Shown here piece by piece: positions 33,848-41,952 of a stretch of 64,000 bases of DNA. The DNA is from Natrinema sp. CBA1119 (GTDB lineage: Archaea; Halobacteriota; Halobacteria; Halobacteriales; Natrialbaceae). Below the pieces are notes generated by a model, which was not told the DNA's origin, searched no databases, and was given only the letters and a program-made list of their open reading frames with translations. A program made the translations under genes and the position numbers. Within the stretch, counting starts at the first letter, position 1. Each line of letters starts with the position of its first letter. The DNA lies in NCBI RefSeq assembly GCF_002572525.1, contig NZ_PDBS01000001.1, positions 992,001 through 1,056,000 of the forward strand, in the 5' to 3' direction.

Positions 33848-34738
33848 ATGGATGTCCGCGACGCGCTCCGGGGGATCACCTGTCCGACGGTAACGCCCTT
33901 CGACGACGGATCGATCGACGAAACGGCCCTCACTGGTTTGCTCGAGCACCTGCAGTCGGGCGGCATCGACGCCGTCTTCCCCTGCGGGACGACCGGCGAA
34001 TTTCCGAGTTTGACGGCCGGCGAGCAGCGTCGCGTCGTCGAGGCGACCGTCGAGCGCGCCGACGTCCCCGTCGTCGCGGGCGCCGCGGCGACGAGCGTCG
34101 ACGACACGTTCGCGGCCATCGACCGCGCCGCCGACGCTGGGGCCGACGCCGCCGCCATCGTCGCGCCCTATTTCACCACCGCGAACGCGCCCGACGGGAA
34201 TCGGCGGTTCTTCGAGGCCGTCCTCGAGGACGCGTCGCTCCCCGTTCTACTGTACAATATCCCGCAGTGTACGGGCCAGCGCATCGAGCCCGAGACCGTC
34301 GCCGCCGTCGCGGCCCACGAGCGAGCGATCGGAATCAAGGACTCGAGCGGCGACCTCGAGTACTTCCTGTCCGTGCTCGCGAAGACGCCCGACGAGTTCC
34401 TGTGTCTCCAGGGGTACGACGCGCTGTTGGTCCCCGCGCTGCGGATGGGCGCCGACGGCGGGATCAACGCGCTCTCGAACGTCGTCCCCGCGGTCCTTCG
34501 GGAAGCGTTCGAGCGAGCCGAGGACGACCGCGGTCGGGAGCTCCAGCGCGACGCGATCTCCCCGCTGTTCGAGGCGTGTACGACCCACGGCTTCGCCCCG
34601 GCGACGAAGACGGCGCTGGCCGAGCGCGGCGTCATCCCCGCCGACGAGGTCCGCCCGCCGCTGGTCGCCGTCGACGACGCGGGTACCGAAGCGATCAGTG
34701 GCGCGCTCGAGGCCGCGCTCGCGGTCGGCGAGCAGTAG
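33848..34738 (+). CDS. DapA-family (dihydrodipicolinate synthase-like) aldolase
   Basis: This 296-residue TIM-barrel enzyme has PCGTTGEFPSLT, the Tyr motif LLYNIPQCTG, and the Schiff-base Lys in AIGIKDSSGDLEY. The family includes 4-hydroxytetrahydrodipicolinate synthase, N-acetylneuraminate lyase and 2-keto-3-deoxygluconate aldolase, and the substrate cannot be told from these motifs. No lysine genes are adjacent. It may act in sugar acid catabolism. Confidence 0.9.
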   Translation: MDVRDALRGITCPTVTPFDDGSIDETALTGLLEHLQSGGIDAVFPCGTTGEFPSLTAGEQRRVVEATVERADVPVVAGAAATSVDDTFAAIDRAADAGADAAAIVAPYFTTANAPDGNRRFFEAVLEDASLPVLLYNIPQCTGQRIEPETVAAVAAHERAIGIKDSSGDLEYFLSVLAKTPDEFLCLQGYDALLVPALRMGADGGINALSNVVPAVLREAFERAEDDRGRELQRDAISPLFEACTTHGFAPATKTALAERGVIPADEVRPPLVAVDDAGTEAISGALEAALAVGEQ

Positions 34739-34788
34739 CGAGAGCGGGTGTATCAGAGAACTGCGCGGCCGGGAAAGAAAGCGTACGA

Positions 34789-34962
34789 TTAGCAGTAGTA
34801 GACCCAGAAGGTGTGGTCATTCGAACACTCGATTTCCGTGTGGTCACCGAACGCGGCGACGTACGGACTGATTTTCAGTTCCATGTCCCGTTCCGGGACT
34901 GGAATGGTACTGTGCTCTCCGCACTGTGGACACGCGATTTCTCGAGTTTCTTGTACTTGCAT
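34789..34962 (-). CDS. 57-residue zinc-finger microprotein
   Basis: A short open frame starts with ATG at 34962 and ends with TAA. The peptide starts MQVQETREIACPQCGEHST and ends TEIECSNDHTFWVYYC. It carries CPxCG (zinc knuckle) followed by a C-x3-H pair and a final Cys, fitting a small zinc ribbon. Haloarchaea encode many such small CPxCG proteins. A TATAATAC-like site lies on the minus strand about 15-25 bases before the ATG, slightly closer than usual. It may equally be a decayed piece of a larger gene. Confidence 0.55.
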   Translation of the reverse strand: MQVQETREIACPQCGEHSTIPVPERDMELKISPYVAAFGDHTEIECSNDHTFWVYYC

Positions 34963-35094
34963 CGGCGCTGATCACGTATTATACGTCACGAATGATAATG
35001 AACTGCACCTCACACTACCTGATAGGTTCGCAGTCACGCACTCAACTGAATGGAACAGTGGGTTCTGCGAGTGACTGAGTGAGATGAAGAGACC

Positions 35095-35460
35095 CGCTAT
35101 CGTGGCAACAGGGAATCGCCACGCCCTCCCCAGCCGATTTCTGCTCACGGGCGCGCAGCGCCCGTTCGCATCGTTCGCGGGACCTCCGGTCCCGCGCTAA
35201 CGCTCACGCCTTCCGGCGTTCGCTCATCCACTGGAAGACGCTTTGCGTCTTCCAAGCCATTCGCTCACAAAGTTCGCGAAGACCTCGCGCAGTGTCATCG
35301 GCCACCCTCACTGTGCTCACGGTTCCCTGCGGTCACCGCTCGCTTTCCGAGGCGCTCACTGTGTTCGCGCCTCGCGACGTTCGGCCGGCCGACAGCGCGC
35401 GCCACCGCATGCCAAGTGGCCAGTCTGGAGTGAAACGTGGTTTCCCTCTACTGAGCGATT
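35095..35460 (-). repeat. Dispersed non-coding element, copy 2 (inverted)
   Basis: Read on the minus strand this copy has the same ends as 24735-24935: CACGTTTCACTCC ... GCGGTGGCGCGCGCTG near 35455-35395 and GGCTGGGGAGGGCGTGGCGA through CGATAGC near 35148-35098. Its middle is longer by about 150 bases and made of palindromes ending in GTGAGC, including GCGCCTC GGAAAGCGA GCGGTGACCGC. These are the same modules as at trpA, trpB and tRNA-Arg. Confidence 0.75.
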
Positions 35461-35619
35461 CATCGATTCGAAGAGCAGTGGTGTGCGACGAGTTCTATGA
35501 TACCCTGGCGATAGAACCAACTGAAACGAGTTACACCCGATCGCCAGACCGGCGGTGCTCCATCGACGCCCGCTTGCGGTTTCTTTCGCCGACGTTCACT
35601 TCCGCTCCGGTGGCGGTAC

Positions 35620-35627
35620 TTTAAATA
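35620..35627 (+). promoter_or_regulatory. TATA box of the rpa operon
   Basis: TTTAAATA in CGGTACTTTAAATACTATCG lies where a transcript would start near 35648-35651, leaving a 36-base leader before the ATG at 35686. Confidence 0.6.
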
Positions 35628-35650
35628 CTATCGGGCGCGAACGGACGTAT

Positions 35651-35680
35651 GCCTCCCAATGAAACCAAAGAGGAGGCGAG
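35651..35680 (+). promoter_or_regulatory. Leader hairpin and Shine-Dalgarno of the rpa operon
   Basis: GAGGAGG at 35670-35676 precedes the ATG (35686) by nine bases and is an unusually strong ribosome binding site for a haloarchaeon. GCCTCC at 35651-35656 can pair with GGAGGC at 35672-35677, placing the site in a stem at the 5' end of the predicted transcript, so translation could be controlled by melting it. This is inferred from sequence. Confidence 0.45.
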
Positions 35681-35685
35681 AAACA

Positions 35686-36618
35686 ATGAGCGACGTACGA
35701 CAACACGCGGACGACATACACGAGCAGTTTTCGGACCACCTCGACGACGTGAGCGTCGAGGACGTCGAAGAGCGCCTGACCACGCTCGTCGACGAATACA
35801 AAGTACCGATCGACGAGGCGCGCCGGAGCGTCACCAACCACTACCTCGAGGAGGCCGGCCTCGAGCGCGAGGATATCTCGAGCGGCGACAGCGAGGAGGC
35901 CAACGTCGAGGACGTCGACGAACCCGAGGAGTGGATCGACCTGACCGCCAAGGTCATCGAACTCTGGGATCCCCGCAGCGACTCGGTCGCGCAGGTCGGC
36001 CTGCTCGGCGACCCGACGGGGACGATCAAGTTCACCAAGTGGGCCAAGTCCGACCTCCCAGCGCTCGAGGAGGGCGGCGTCTACGAACTTCGCAACGTCG
36101 TCACCGACGAGTACCAGGGCCGGTACTCGGTCAAACTCAACTCGACGACGGTGATCGAGGAACTCGACGACGACCTCGAGGTCGGCAACGACACCAGCGA
36201 GATCGAGGGCGCACTGGTCGACATGCAAAGCGGCAGCGGCCTCATCAAGCGCTGCCCGGAGGAGGACTGCACGCGCGTCCTCCAGAACGGCCGCTGTAAC
36301 GAACACGGCGAGGGCGAAGGGGAGTTCGACCTCCGCATCAAGGCCGTCGTCGACGACGGCATCGACGCACACGAGGTCATCTTCGACAAGGACGCCACCG
36401 AGGACCTGACGGGGCTGAGCCTCGAGGAGGCCAAGGACATGGCGATGGACGCGCTCGATACGACCGTCGTCGCCGACGAGATCAGGGATGATATCGTCGG
36501 TACCTACTACCGCATCGAGGGGCCGACGTTCGGCCGCTACGTGCTGGCCGACGACGTCGAGGAACTCGACGGGCCGGTGGATGCAGAGGAACTGCTGATC
36601 AAAGCGAGGTCGATGTGA
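35686..36618 (+). CDS. rpa3: Replication protein A, single OB-fold/zinc-finger type
   Basis: This 310-residue single-stranded DNA-binding protein starts MSDVRQHADDIHEQFSDHL. A helical N-terminus (to about 70) is followed by an OB-fold (about 80-180, VIELWDPRSDSVAQVGLLGD), a zinc-finger motif CPEEDCTRVLQNGRC (about 192-206) and a C-terminal OB-like domain. The length and the COG3390 partner directly downstream match the rpa3-rpap3 operon of Haloferax. Translation starts at the ATG with the strong Shine-Dalgarno; the earlier in-frame ATG at 35659 is less likely. Confidence 0.9.
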   Translation: MSDVRQHADDIHEQFSDHLDDVSVEDVEERLTTLVDEYKVPIDEARRSVTNHYLEEAGLEREDISSGDSEEANVEDVDEPEEWIDLTAKVIELWDPRSDSVAQVGLLGDPTGTIKFTKWAKSDLPALEEGGVYELRNVVTDEYQGRYSVKLNSTTVIEELDDDLEVGNDTSEIEGALVDMQSGSGLIKRCPEEDCTRVLQNGRCNEHGEGEGEFDLRIKAVVDDGIDAHEVIFDKDATEDLTGLSLEEAKDMAMDALDTTVVADEIRDDIVGTYYRIEGPTFGRYVLADDVEELDGPVDAEELLIKARSM

Positions 36619-36619
36619 T

Positions 36620-37270
36620 ATGAGCCAGTCAGAACTCACCCGCGAAGTCGCCCGCCGCGTCTTCGCCTCCGAATTCAACGACTCGACGTACACCTTCAAA
36701 GAGAGCGACGACGAGCGCGCGCCAAACTACGCGCTGCTCCCGACGGGCGACCGCGCCAACCGCGTGTTCGTCGTCGGCACCCTCACCGAGACCGAGGACG
36801 TCGGCGACGAAAGCGAGTACTGGCGCGGCCGGGTCGTCGACCCGACCGGGACGTTCTTCGTCTACGCCGGGCAGTACCAGCCCGAGGCCGCCTCGGTCCT
36901 GCGGGACACGGAGCCCCCGGCCTACGTCTCCATCGTCGGCAAACCCCGCACCTACGAGACCGACGACGGCACCGTCAACGTCTCCCTGCGGCCCGAGTCC
37001 ATCTCGATCGTCGACGACGCGACCCGCGACCGCTGGGTCGTCGAAGCCGCCGAGCTCACCCTCGATCGCATCGAGGCGTTCGAAGAGTGGGAAGCCGAGC
37101 AGGAAGCGCCGGAAAGCGGCTCGACCGCACCGACGAACGAATACGCCGAGATGGCTCGCGAGCGGTACGACTCTCCCGTCGTCAACTACCGCAACGACGT
37201 CATCCAGGCACTCGAGAGCCTCGAGACCGTCGAAGAAGAGGAAGCAGACGACCCGGAAGCGACGGTCTAA
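36620..37270 (+). CDS. rpap3: RPA-associated protein (COG3390)
   Basis: This 216-residue protein has an OB-fold-like body (NRVFVVGTLTETEDVG, EYWRGRVVDPTGTFFVYAGQ, YVSIVGKPRTYETDDG) and a C-terminal helical region with ESLETVEEEEADDPEATV. In Haloferax such proteins partner RPA3 in DNA damage resistance. It starts one base after rpa3 ends, so it is co-translated. Assignment as rpap3, not rpap1, rests on the partner's size. Confidence 0.87.
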   Translation: MSQSELTREVARRVFASEFNDSTYTFKESDDERAPNYALLPTGDRANRVFVVGTLTETEDVGDESEYWRGRVVDPTGTFFVYAGQYQPEAASVLRDTEPPAYVSIVGKPRTYETDDGTVNVSLRPESISIVDDATRDRWVVEAAELTLDRIEAFEEWEAEQEAPESGSTAPTNEYAEMARERYDSPVVNYRNDVIQALESLETVEEEEADDPEATV

Positions 37271-37329
37271 GCACTGAGCGCGGCCAGCTCGATTCTTTGT
37301 TTTTACGCCGATAGCAGCTACCAGGTGAG

Positions 37330-38007
37330 CTAGAGGATTTCCTCGAGCATCGCACCGATCGCCACGAACTCGTCGTCGGTGACTTCGTGACCCGTCTCGG
37401 GATAGCACCGCTCGTCGACCGTGGCGTCCGCCCGCTCGAACAGCCGGACCGTCTCGGCGATGTGCTCAGGACCCACGTGCGGGTCGTCTTCGCCGTAGCC
37501 GAGGAGGATCGGCGTTTCCTCGAGCGAGCCGTCGATAGCGCTCGAACGGATCTCCTCGGCCGTGCCGGGCAGCGATCCGGAGAGGACGGCGAGGCCACCG
37601 TAGCGGGCCGGGTTTCGGCGGACGAACGCCGCGGCGACGCAGGCACCCTGCGAGAAGCCGGCGATGACGGTCCGTTCGGGCGGCACGTCGATCGCTCGCG
37701 CGCTCTTCAGTGCGGCCGCCACGCAGTCGACGCTCGAGGAGAGCCACGGTTCGTTGTCGGCTCGCGGGGCCGTCGACGGTCGCGGATACCAGCGGCTCCG
37801 TTCGGCCTGCGGTGCGAGGATTGCGACGCCGTGTCGGTGGACCGGTTCCGTGAGGTTGACAACGCCCTGAGCGGTCGCGCCGCGACCGTGACAGAGCACG
37901 AGCGCCGCGTTCGCGGCCAGCGCGGGCGCACCGGCGGTGAGCAGTGGCTGGCCGGCGTGGGGTCTCGAGACGGCGTCCATCGGCCGGCCCGACTCCGCCC
38001 TCGTCAT
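37330..38007 (-). CDS. Alpha/beta hydrolase (carboxylesterase/phospholipase-like)
   Basis: This 225-residue serine hydrolase has LCHGRGATAQG (oxyanion loop), the nucleophile in VIAGFSQGACVA, GYGEDDPHVG (Asp) and the His in PETGHEVTDDE. The size matches small carboxylesterases. The start MTRAESGRPM at 38007 overlaps the stop codon of the VOC gene (ATGA), so the two genes are translationally coupled and may act on related ring-cleavage or ester substrates. Confidence 0.9.
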   Translation of the reverse strand: MTRAESGRPMDAVSRPHAGQPLLTAGAPALAANAALVLCHGRGATAQGVVNLTEPVHRHGVAILAPQAERSRWYPRPSTAPRADNEPWLSSSVDCVAAALKSARAIDVPPERTVIAGFSQGACVAAAFVRRNPARYGGLAVLSGSLPGTAEEIRSSAIDGSLEETPILLGYGEDDPHVGPEHIAETVRLFERADATVDERCYPETGHEVTDDEFVAIGAMLEEIL

Positions 38008-38975
38008 CGGTTCTCGCCCCGTCCCGTCGGTTCTCGGCCCGTCGGAACCGTCAGTTCCGGTAGTTGGCTCTCGATCAGGTCGCGGTCCGCCTCGAACCAC
38101 TCGGGCAGAAACAGCGATTCGCCCGGTTCTTCGCTGTCTTCGCTCGCCGCGACGCCGTCGGTTTCGGTCGCCAGTTCGAAGAGGATGCCGCCGGGCTCGC
38201 GGACGTACAGCGAGTGGAAGACGTGGCGATCCTTGACGCGGGAGACATCGTAGCCGCGGTCGTCGAACAGCTCCCGCCACTCGTGGAGGTCGTCTTCGGA
38301 TTCGACGCGGACCGCGACGTGGTGGAGGGTCCCCTGCCCTTCGCGGCCGAAGGGCGCGTCCCGGTCGAGTACGTCCACGACGGTGGCTCGCGACCCGGAG
38401 GCGCGGTACCGAATCCGATCGCCGTCTTCCGCGTCGTGCTCGAACCCCAGCGTCTCGAGCGTACCCGCGGTCGCGTACGGGTTGACCGACAGCGTCGCGA
38501 CGCTGTGGAGGCCGCGGATCGCGTGCTCGATCGGTACCGGCCCCGCCGTCCAGAGCTCGACGCCGCTCGATAGCTGCGGACCGGCCACGAGTTCGATTCG
38601 CGTGCCTGAGGGGTCTTCGAATCGCAGGACCCGCTCGTCGAATCGCTCGAGCGGCCCCTCCACCGCGATGTCGCAGTCCTCGAGTCTCGTTTTCCAGTAC
38701 TCGAGGGAGTCGGACGGAATCCCGAACGAGACCGATTCGATCTGGGGGGTCCCGGGCCGACCGGGATCGCCGTAGGGATCCGGGAAGTGCGTCAGCACCG
38801 TTCCCGGCGTCCCGTTCGCGTCGCCGAAGTAGAGGTGGTGTTGCAGGATGTCCTCGAAGTTCACGGTCTGCGTGACGAGCCGGAGGCCGAGCACGCCGCT
38901 GTAGAAGTCGATCGCCGCCTGGGCGTCCCCGACGATCCCGGTCACGTGGTGGAGTCCCGGCGTGTCGGACAGCAT
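38004..38975 (-). CDS. VOC-fold dioxygenase (ring-cleaving/glyoxalase superfamily)
   Basis: This 323-residue protein contains two VOC modules: LHHVTGIVGDAQAAIDFYSG ... DPSGTRIELVAG and LHSVATLSVNPYATAGTLE ... EPGGILFELATETDG. The His in LHHVTG and the TLHHVAV, and the Glu at each module end are candidate metal ligands. NCBI-style names include ring-cleaving dioxygenase. The start MLSDTPGLHH places the first VOC at the N-terminus. The downstream gene encodes a coupled esterase. Confidence 0.87.
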   Translation of the reverse strand: MLSDTPGLHHVTGIVGDAQAAIDFYSGVLGLRLVTQTVNFEDILQHHLYFGDANGTPGTVLTHFPDPYGDPGRPGTPQIESVSFGIPSDSLEYWKTRLEDCDIAVEGPLERFDERVLRFEDPSGTRIELVAGPQLSSGVELWTAGPVPIEHAIRGLHSVATLSVNPYATAGTLETLGFEHDAEDGDRIRYRASGSRATVVDVLDRDAPFGREGQGTLHHVAVRVESEDDLHEWRELFDDRGYDVSRVKDRHVFHSLYVREPGGILFELATETDGVAASEDSEEPGESLFLPEWFEADRDLIESQLPELTVPTGREPTGRGENR

Positions 38976-39095
38976 GAGGCGTTCGTACGCGCTCGAGATG
39001 AATAGCCTGCCGGGTCGGCCGACGGGTCGAGCGAGCGCGACCGACCTCCTGTCTGACAAATGGTTAAGTGCCGTGAACGACGACTAGGGGTATCC

Positions 39096-39515
39096 ATGGG
39101 GAACAAGAACAAGACCATCTCGTTTCGGGTCAACGAGGACGCGTTCGAGGCGCTCCAGGCGATCGCCGAGGAGCGCGATATCTCGCTGTCCGCCGTCTTC
39201 CGGGACTACGTCGACCAGCTCGTCGAGCACGACGGCCGGATCGAGGTCGTCCCCGAAACCGAGCTACAGGCTCGGACCGCCCCAGCGGACGACGAGGAAG
39301 ACGTCTCGTTCCCGCCGACCGTCGAAGTCCCGAAGCGCTTCATCCGCGAACACGAGCGACTGGAACTCGAGGCCGAGCACCTCCGGGAGCAACTCGACGA
39401 GTACAAGGGGTACGTCAACGACCTGCAAGATCGCCTCGAGGACGAGGAAGAGGAGGTACTACTGCTCGACGAGTTAGACGACGAGGACGAGGACGAACCC
39501 TACCAACTCGGGTAG
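39096..39515 (+). CDS. Ribbon-helix-helix DNA-binding protein with acidic coiled coil
   Basis: This 139-residue protein starts MGNKNKTISFRVNEDAFEAL, an RHH/CopG-type domain (strand TISFRV then two helices, RDISLSAVFRDYVDQLV). A linker is followed by a long helix (REHERLELEAEHLREQLDEY ... LQDRLEDEEEEV) with coiled-coil character and an acidic tail. It probably dimerises and binds DNA. Targets are unknown. The coding strand has no close partner genes. Confidence 0.85.
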   Translation: MGNKNKTISFRVNEDAFEALQAIAEERDISLSAVFRDYVDQLVEHDGRIEVVPETELQARTAPADDEEDVSFPPTVEVPKRFIREHERLELEAEHLREQLDEYKGYVNDLQDRLEDEEEEVLLLDELDDEDEDEPYQLG

Positions 39516-39754
39516 CGCGGTGCGCTCGAGCGAGGCGGGTAGCAAAACAGGGCGGTGAACATCCTCGATTGGTTTCGGTAGTAGACCGAGTGAAGGCAGT
39601 TTCGTGATCCGTCGTTCTGACCGTTCGCTTCTCGTGGCGCTTCCGGCGCTGTCGCGTTGCAGTTCACCGGACACTGTCTCCCTCGAGGGGTAGAAGAGGG
39701 TTTCGAGCCCGTTGACGTTGCTCGTCGTCCGACGAATCGCGATGACGCAAGTCT

Positions 39755-39782
39755 TATGTACATATGAGTACGTCGATGTACA
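39755..39782 (+). promoter_or_regulatory. Candidate trp operator overlapping TATA box
   Basis: The perfect palindrome TATGTACATA (39755-39764) coincides with the expected TATA position, about 29 bases before the trpC ATG (39786). A second ATGTACA lies at 39776-39782, exactly 20 bases on, and a related GAGTAC sits between them. A regulator binding here would block promoter and leaderless start. This is inferred. Confidence 0.5.
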
Positions 39783-39785
39783 ATA

Positions 39786-40604
39786 ATGAACTCCGATACG
39801 GAGCTCGCTCCCGCGGTGCAGTCGATACTCGAGGCCGCCCGGGAGCGCGCTGGCGGTGAGGACGACGTGACCGTCGACGCGCGTTCGCTGCCCGACGCAC
39901 TGGCGCGGGCGGCGGCGGACGGGCGAGTCCCGGTGATCGCGGAGGTGAAACCGACGAGTCCGACGGCCGAGGGTACTCGAGCCGACGATCCCGTCGAACT
40001 GGCCGAAGCGATGGTCGAGGGCGGCGCGGCGGCGATCTCCGTCCTCACGGAACCGACTCATTTCGGCGGCTCGTCCGAAGCGCTGACCCGCATTCGAGCG
40101 GCCGTCGACGTCCCCGTCTTGCGCAAGGACTTCGTCCTCGATGAGGACGGAATGGACGTCGTCGCAGCGGATCTCTTGTTGTTGATCGTCAGATTCGTGG
40201 ACGATCTCGAGGGACTCGTCGACGCGGCCCGCGAGCGCGGGTTTCAACCCCTCGTGGAGGTCCACGACCGCGCGGAACTCGAGACCGCACTCGAGGCGGG
40301 GGCCGAAATCATCGGCGTCAACAACCGTGATCTGGCGAACCTCGAGGTCGACCTCGAAACCTTCGAGTCAGTCGCGCCCGAGGTGCCGGACGACGTGACG
40401 CTGATCGCCGAGAGCGGCGTGTCGTCGCCGGCCGATGTGCGGCGGATGCGCGAGGCGGGTGCCGACGCGTTGCTGGTCGGCAGCGCCATCATGGACCACG
40501 GCGCGGGCGACAGCGACGTGACGGAGAACACGCGACGACTCACGCGGGCGGAGTCAGCGGAGACGGCGTCAGCGGACGCGAGGACGGAGACGGACCAGAC
40601 ATGA
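39786..40604 (+). CDS. trpC: Indole-3-glycerol phosphate synthase
   Basis: This 272-residue TIM-barrel enzyme makes indole-3-glycerol phosphate in tryptophan synthesis. Catalytic regions: [12 protein letters not shown] (Glu and Lys), LRKDFVLDE (Lys), [10 protein letters not shown] (Glu), [13 protein letters not shown] (Asn) and LIAESGVSS (phosphate site). It is the first gene of a trpC-trpB-trpA operon; a variable C-terminal tail ([15 protein letters not shown]) differs from other family members. The start is a leaderless ATG. Confidence 0.95.
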   Translation: MNSDTELAPAVQSILEAARERAGGEDDVTVDARSLPDALARAAADGRVPVIAEVKPTSPTAEGTRADDPVELAEAMVEGGAAAISVLTEPTHFGGSSEALTRIRAAVDVPVLRKDFVLDEDGMDVVAADLLLLIVRFVDDLEGLVDAARERGFQPLVEVHDRAELETALEAGAEIIGVNNRDLANLEVDLETFESVAPEVPDDVTLIAESGVSSPADVRRMREAGADALLVGSAIMDHGAGDSDVTENTRRLTRAESAETASADARTETDQT

Positions 40605-40629
40605 GCGAGCACGACGGAGACACCCACAC

Positions 40630-41952
40630 ATGAGCACGGAACGCGAACACGACGGCGAGAGCGAGCCCGGACGCACCGGCACGTTCGGCGACTACGGCGG
40701 CCAGTACGTCCCCGAGGCGCTGATGCCGGCCCTCCAGGAACTCGAGGACGCCTACGAGCGATACGTCCTCGAGAACGAGGACGGCTTCATGGACGAGTTC
40801 CGCGAGCGGATGCGCGATTTCGGTGGCCGGCCGACGCCGCTCCAGCGCGCGGATCAGTTGAGCGAGCGCTACGATCGCGAGATCTACCTCAAACGGGAGG
40901 ATCTCGTCCACGGCGGCGCGCACAAACTGAACAATGCACTCGGACAGGTCCTCCTGGCCAAGTACATGGGAAAAGAGCGGATCATCGCTGAGACCGGTGC
41001 GGGCCAGCACGGCACCGCGACGGCGATGGCCGCGGCCCACCTCGACATGCCCTGCGAGATTTACATGGGCCGGACGGACGTCAACCGCCAGCGGCCCAAC
41101 GTCTACCGGATGCGGATGAACGGGGCCGAGGTGAACCCGGTCGAGGCCGGCAGCGGGACCCTGAAGGAGGCGATCAACGAGACGATGCGCGACTGGGCGA
41201 CCACCGTCGAGCGGACCCACTACGTGATCGGCTCGGTCGTCGGCCCCCACCCGTTCCCGCAGATGGTCCGGGATTTCCAGTCGGTGATCGGCGACGAGGC
41301 TCGGAAACAGATTCGGGAGAAAGCCGGACGGCTGCCCGACAGCGTCGTCGCCTGCGCCGGCGGCGGCTCGAACACGATGGGGACGTTCCACGCCTTTGTG
41401 CCGGATTGCGCGGAGTCACACTCCGCGGATAACTCGAGCGGCGAGGGAAGCGAGCCGCGAGAGCACGTCGACCTCTACGCCGTCGAGGCCGGTGGCTCGA
41501 GCCTCGAGATCGACGAAGACGACGGCGTCGCGCCCAACTCCGCGACGCTCTCGACGGGCACCGACGGCGTCCTCCACGGCGCGATGACGAAGCTCCTCCA
41601 GAGTACGGACGGCCAGATCATGGAATCCCACAGCGTCAGCGCGGGACTCGACTACGCCGGCGTCGGCCCGGAACTCTCGCATCTCGTGGCGACGGGCCGA
41701 GTCACACCCGCGAGCGTCGACGACGAGGAGGCACTCAACGGCTTTCACCGGCTCTCGCGACTCGAGGGGATCATTCCGGCCCTCGAGTCGAGTCACGCCC
41801 TCGGGTATCTGGAAGAGGAACACGAGACCCTCGGCGATCTCGTCGTTGTCAACGTCTCCGGGCGCGGCGACAAGGATCTGGAAACCGTGCTCGAGGAGAC
41901 CGAGAAGCGCGATCTCGAGGCCGCGCCGGACGTCGAGGTGTTCGACCAGTGA
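40630..41952 (+). CDS. trpB: Tryptophan synthase beta chain
   Basis: This 440-residue PLP enzyme condenses indole with serine. PLP-Lys is in [13 protein letters not shown]; the phosphate-binding loop is [10 protein letters not shown]; catalytic Glu is in [11 protein letters not shown]. The chain ends in DVEVFDQ. An insertion of about 20 residues ([20 protein letters not shown]) follows HAFVP and is encoded by two hairpins (41410-41461). The stop overlaps the GTG of trpA (GTGA). Confidence 0.95.
   Translation: MSTEREHDGESEPGRTGTFGDYGGQYVPEALMPALQELEDAYERYVLENEDGFMDEFRERMRDFGGRPTPLQRADQLSERYDREIYLKREDLVHGGAHKLNNALGQVLLAKYMGKERIIAETGAGQHGTATAMAAAHLDMPCEIYMGRTDVNRQRPNVYRMRMNGAEVNPVEAGSGTLKEAINETMRDWATTVERTHYVIGSVVGPHPFPQMVRDFQSVIGDEARKQIREKAGRLPDSVVACAGGGSNTMGTFHAFVPDCAESHSADNSSGEGSEPREHVDLYAVEAGGSSLEIDEDDGVAPNSATLSTGTDGVLHGAMTKLLQSTDGQIMESHSVSAGLDYAGVGPELSHLVATGRVTPASVDDEEALNGFHRLSRLEGIIPALESSHALGYLEEEHETLGDLVVVNVSGRGDKDLETVLEETEKRDLEAAPDVEVFDQ
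41410..41461 (+). repeat. Double-hairpin element inserted in frame in trpB
   Basis: The unit is GCGGAGT-CAC-ACTCCGC (41410-41426), linker GGATAACTCGA (41427-41437), then a second GC hairpin GCGGC...GCCGC (41438-41458). The first stem and its CAC loop are of the same design as GAGGCGC-CAC-GCGCCTC in trpA (42363-42379). It replaces no conserved TrpB residue and lies in a variable loop. Confidence 0.6.

Larger units (their letters stand above)
34963..35685. other. Long intergenic region holding a dispersed repeat and the rpa promoter
   Basis: Apart from repeat copy 2 (35095-35460), this gap holds the promoter and leader of the RPA operon (from 35620). The rest (34970-35090) is AT-richer (ATCACGTATTATACGTCACG) with no supported gene. 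ORFs at 35243-35624 run through the repeat and are not credible. Confidence 0.5.

Noticed and set aside
35243-35624. ORFs of 85-110 residues across the 35 kb repeat
   Set aside because: They run through palindromic repeat and the rpa promoter; the composition is not that of a haloarchaeal protein.
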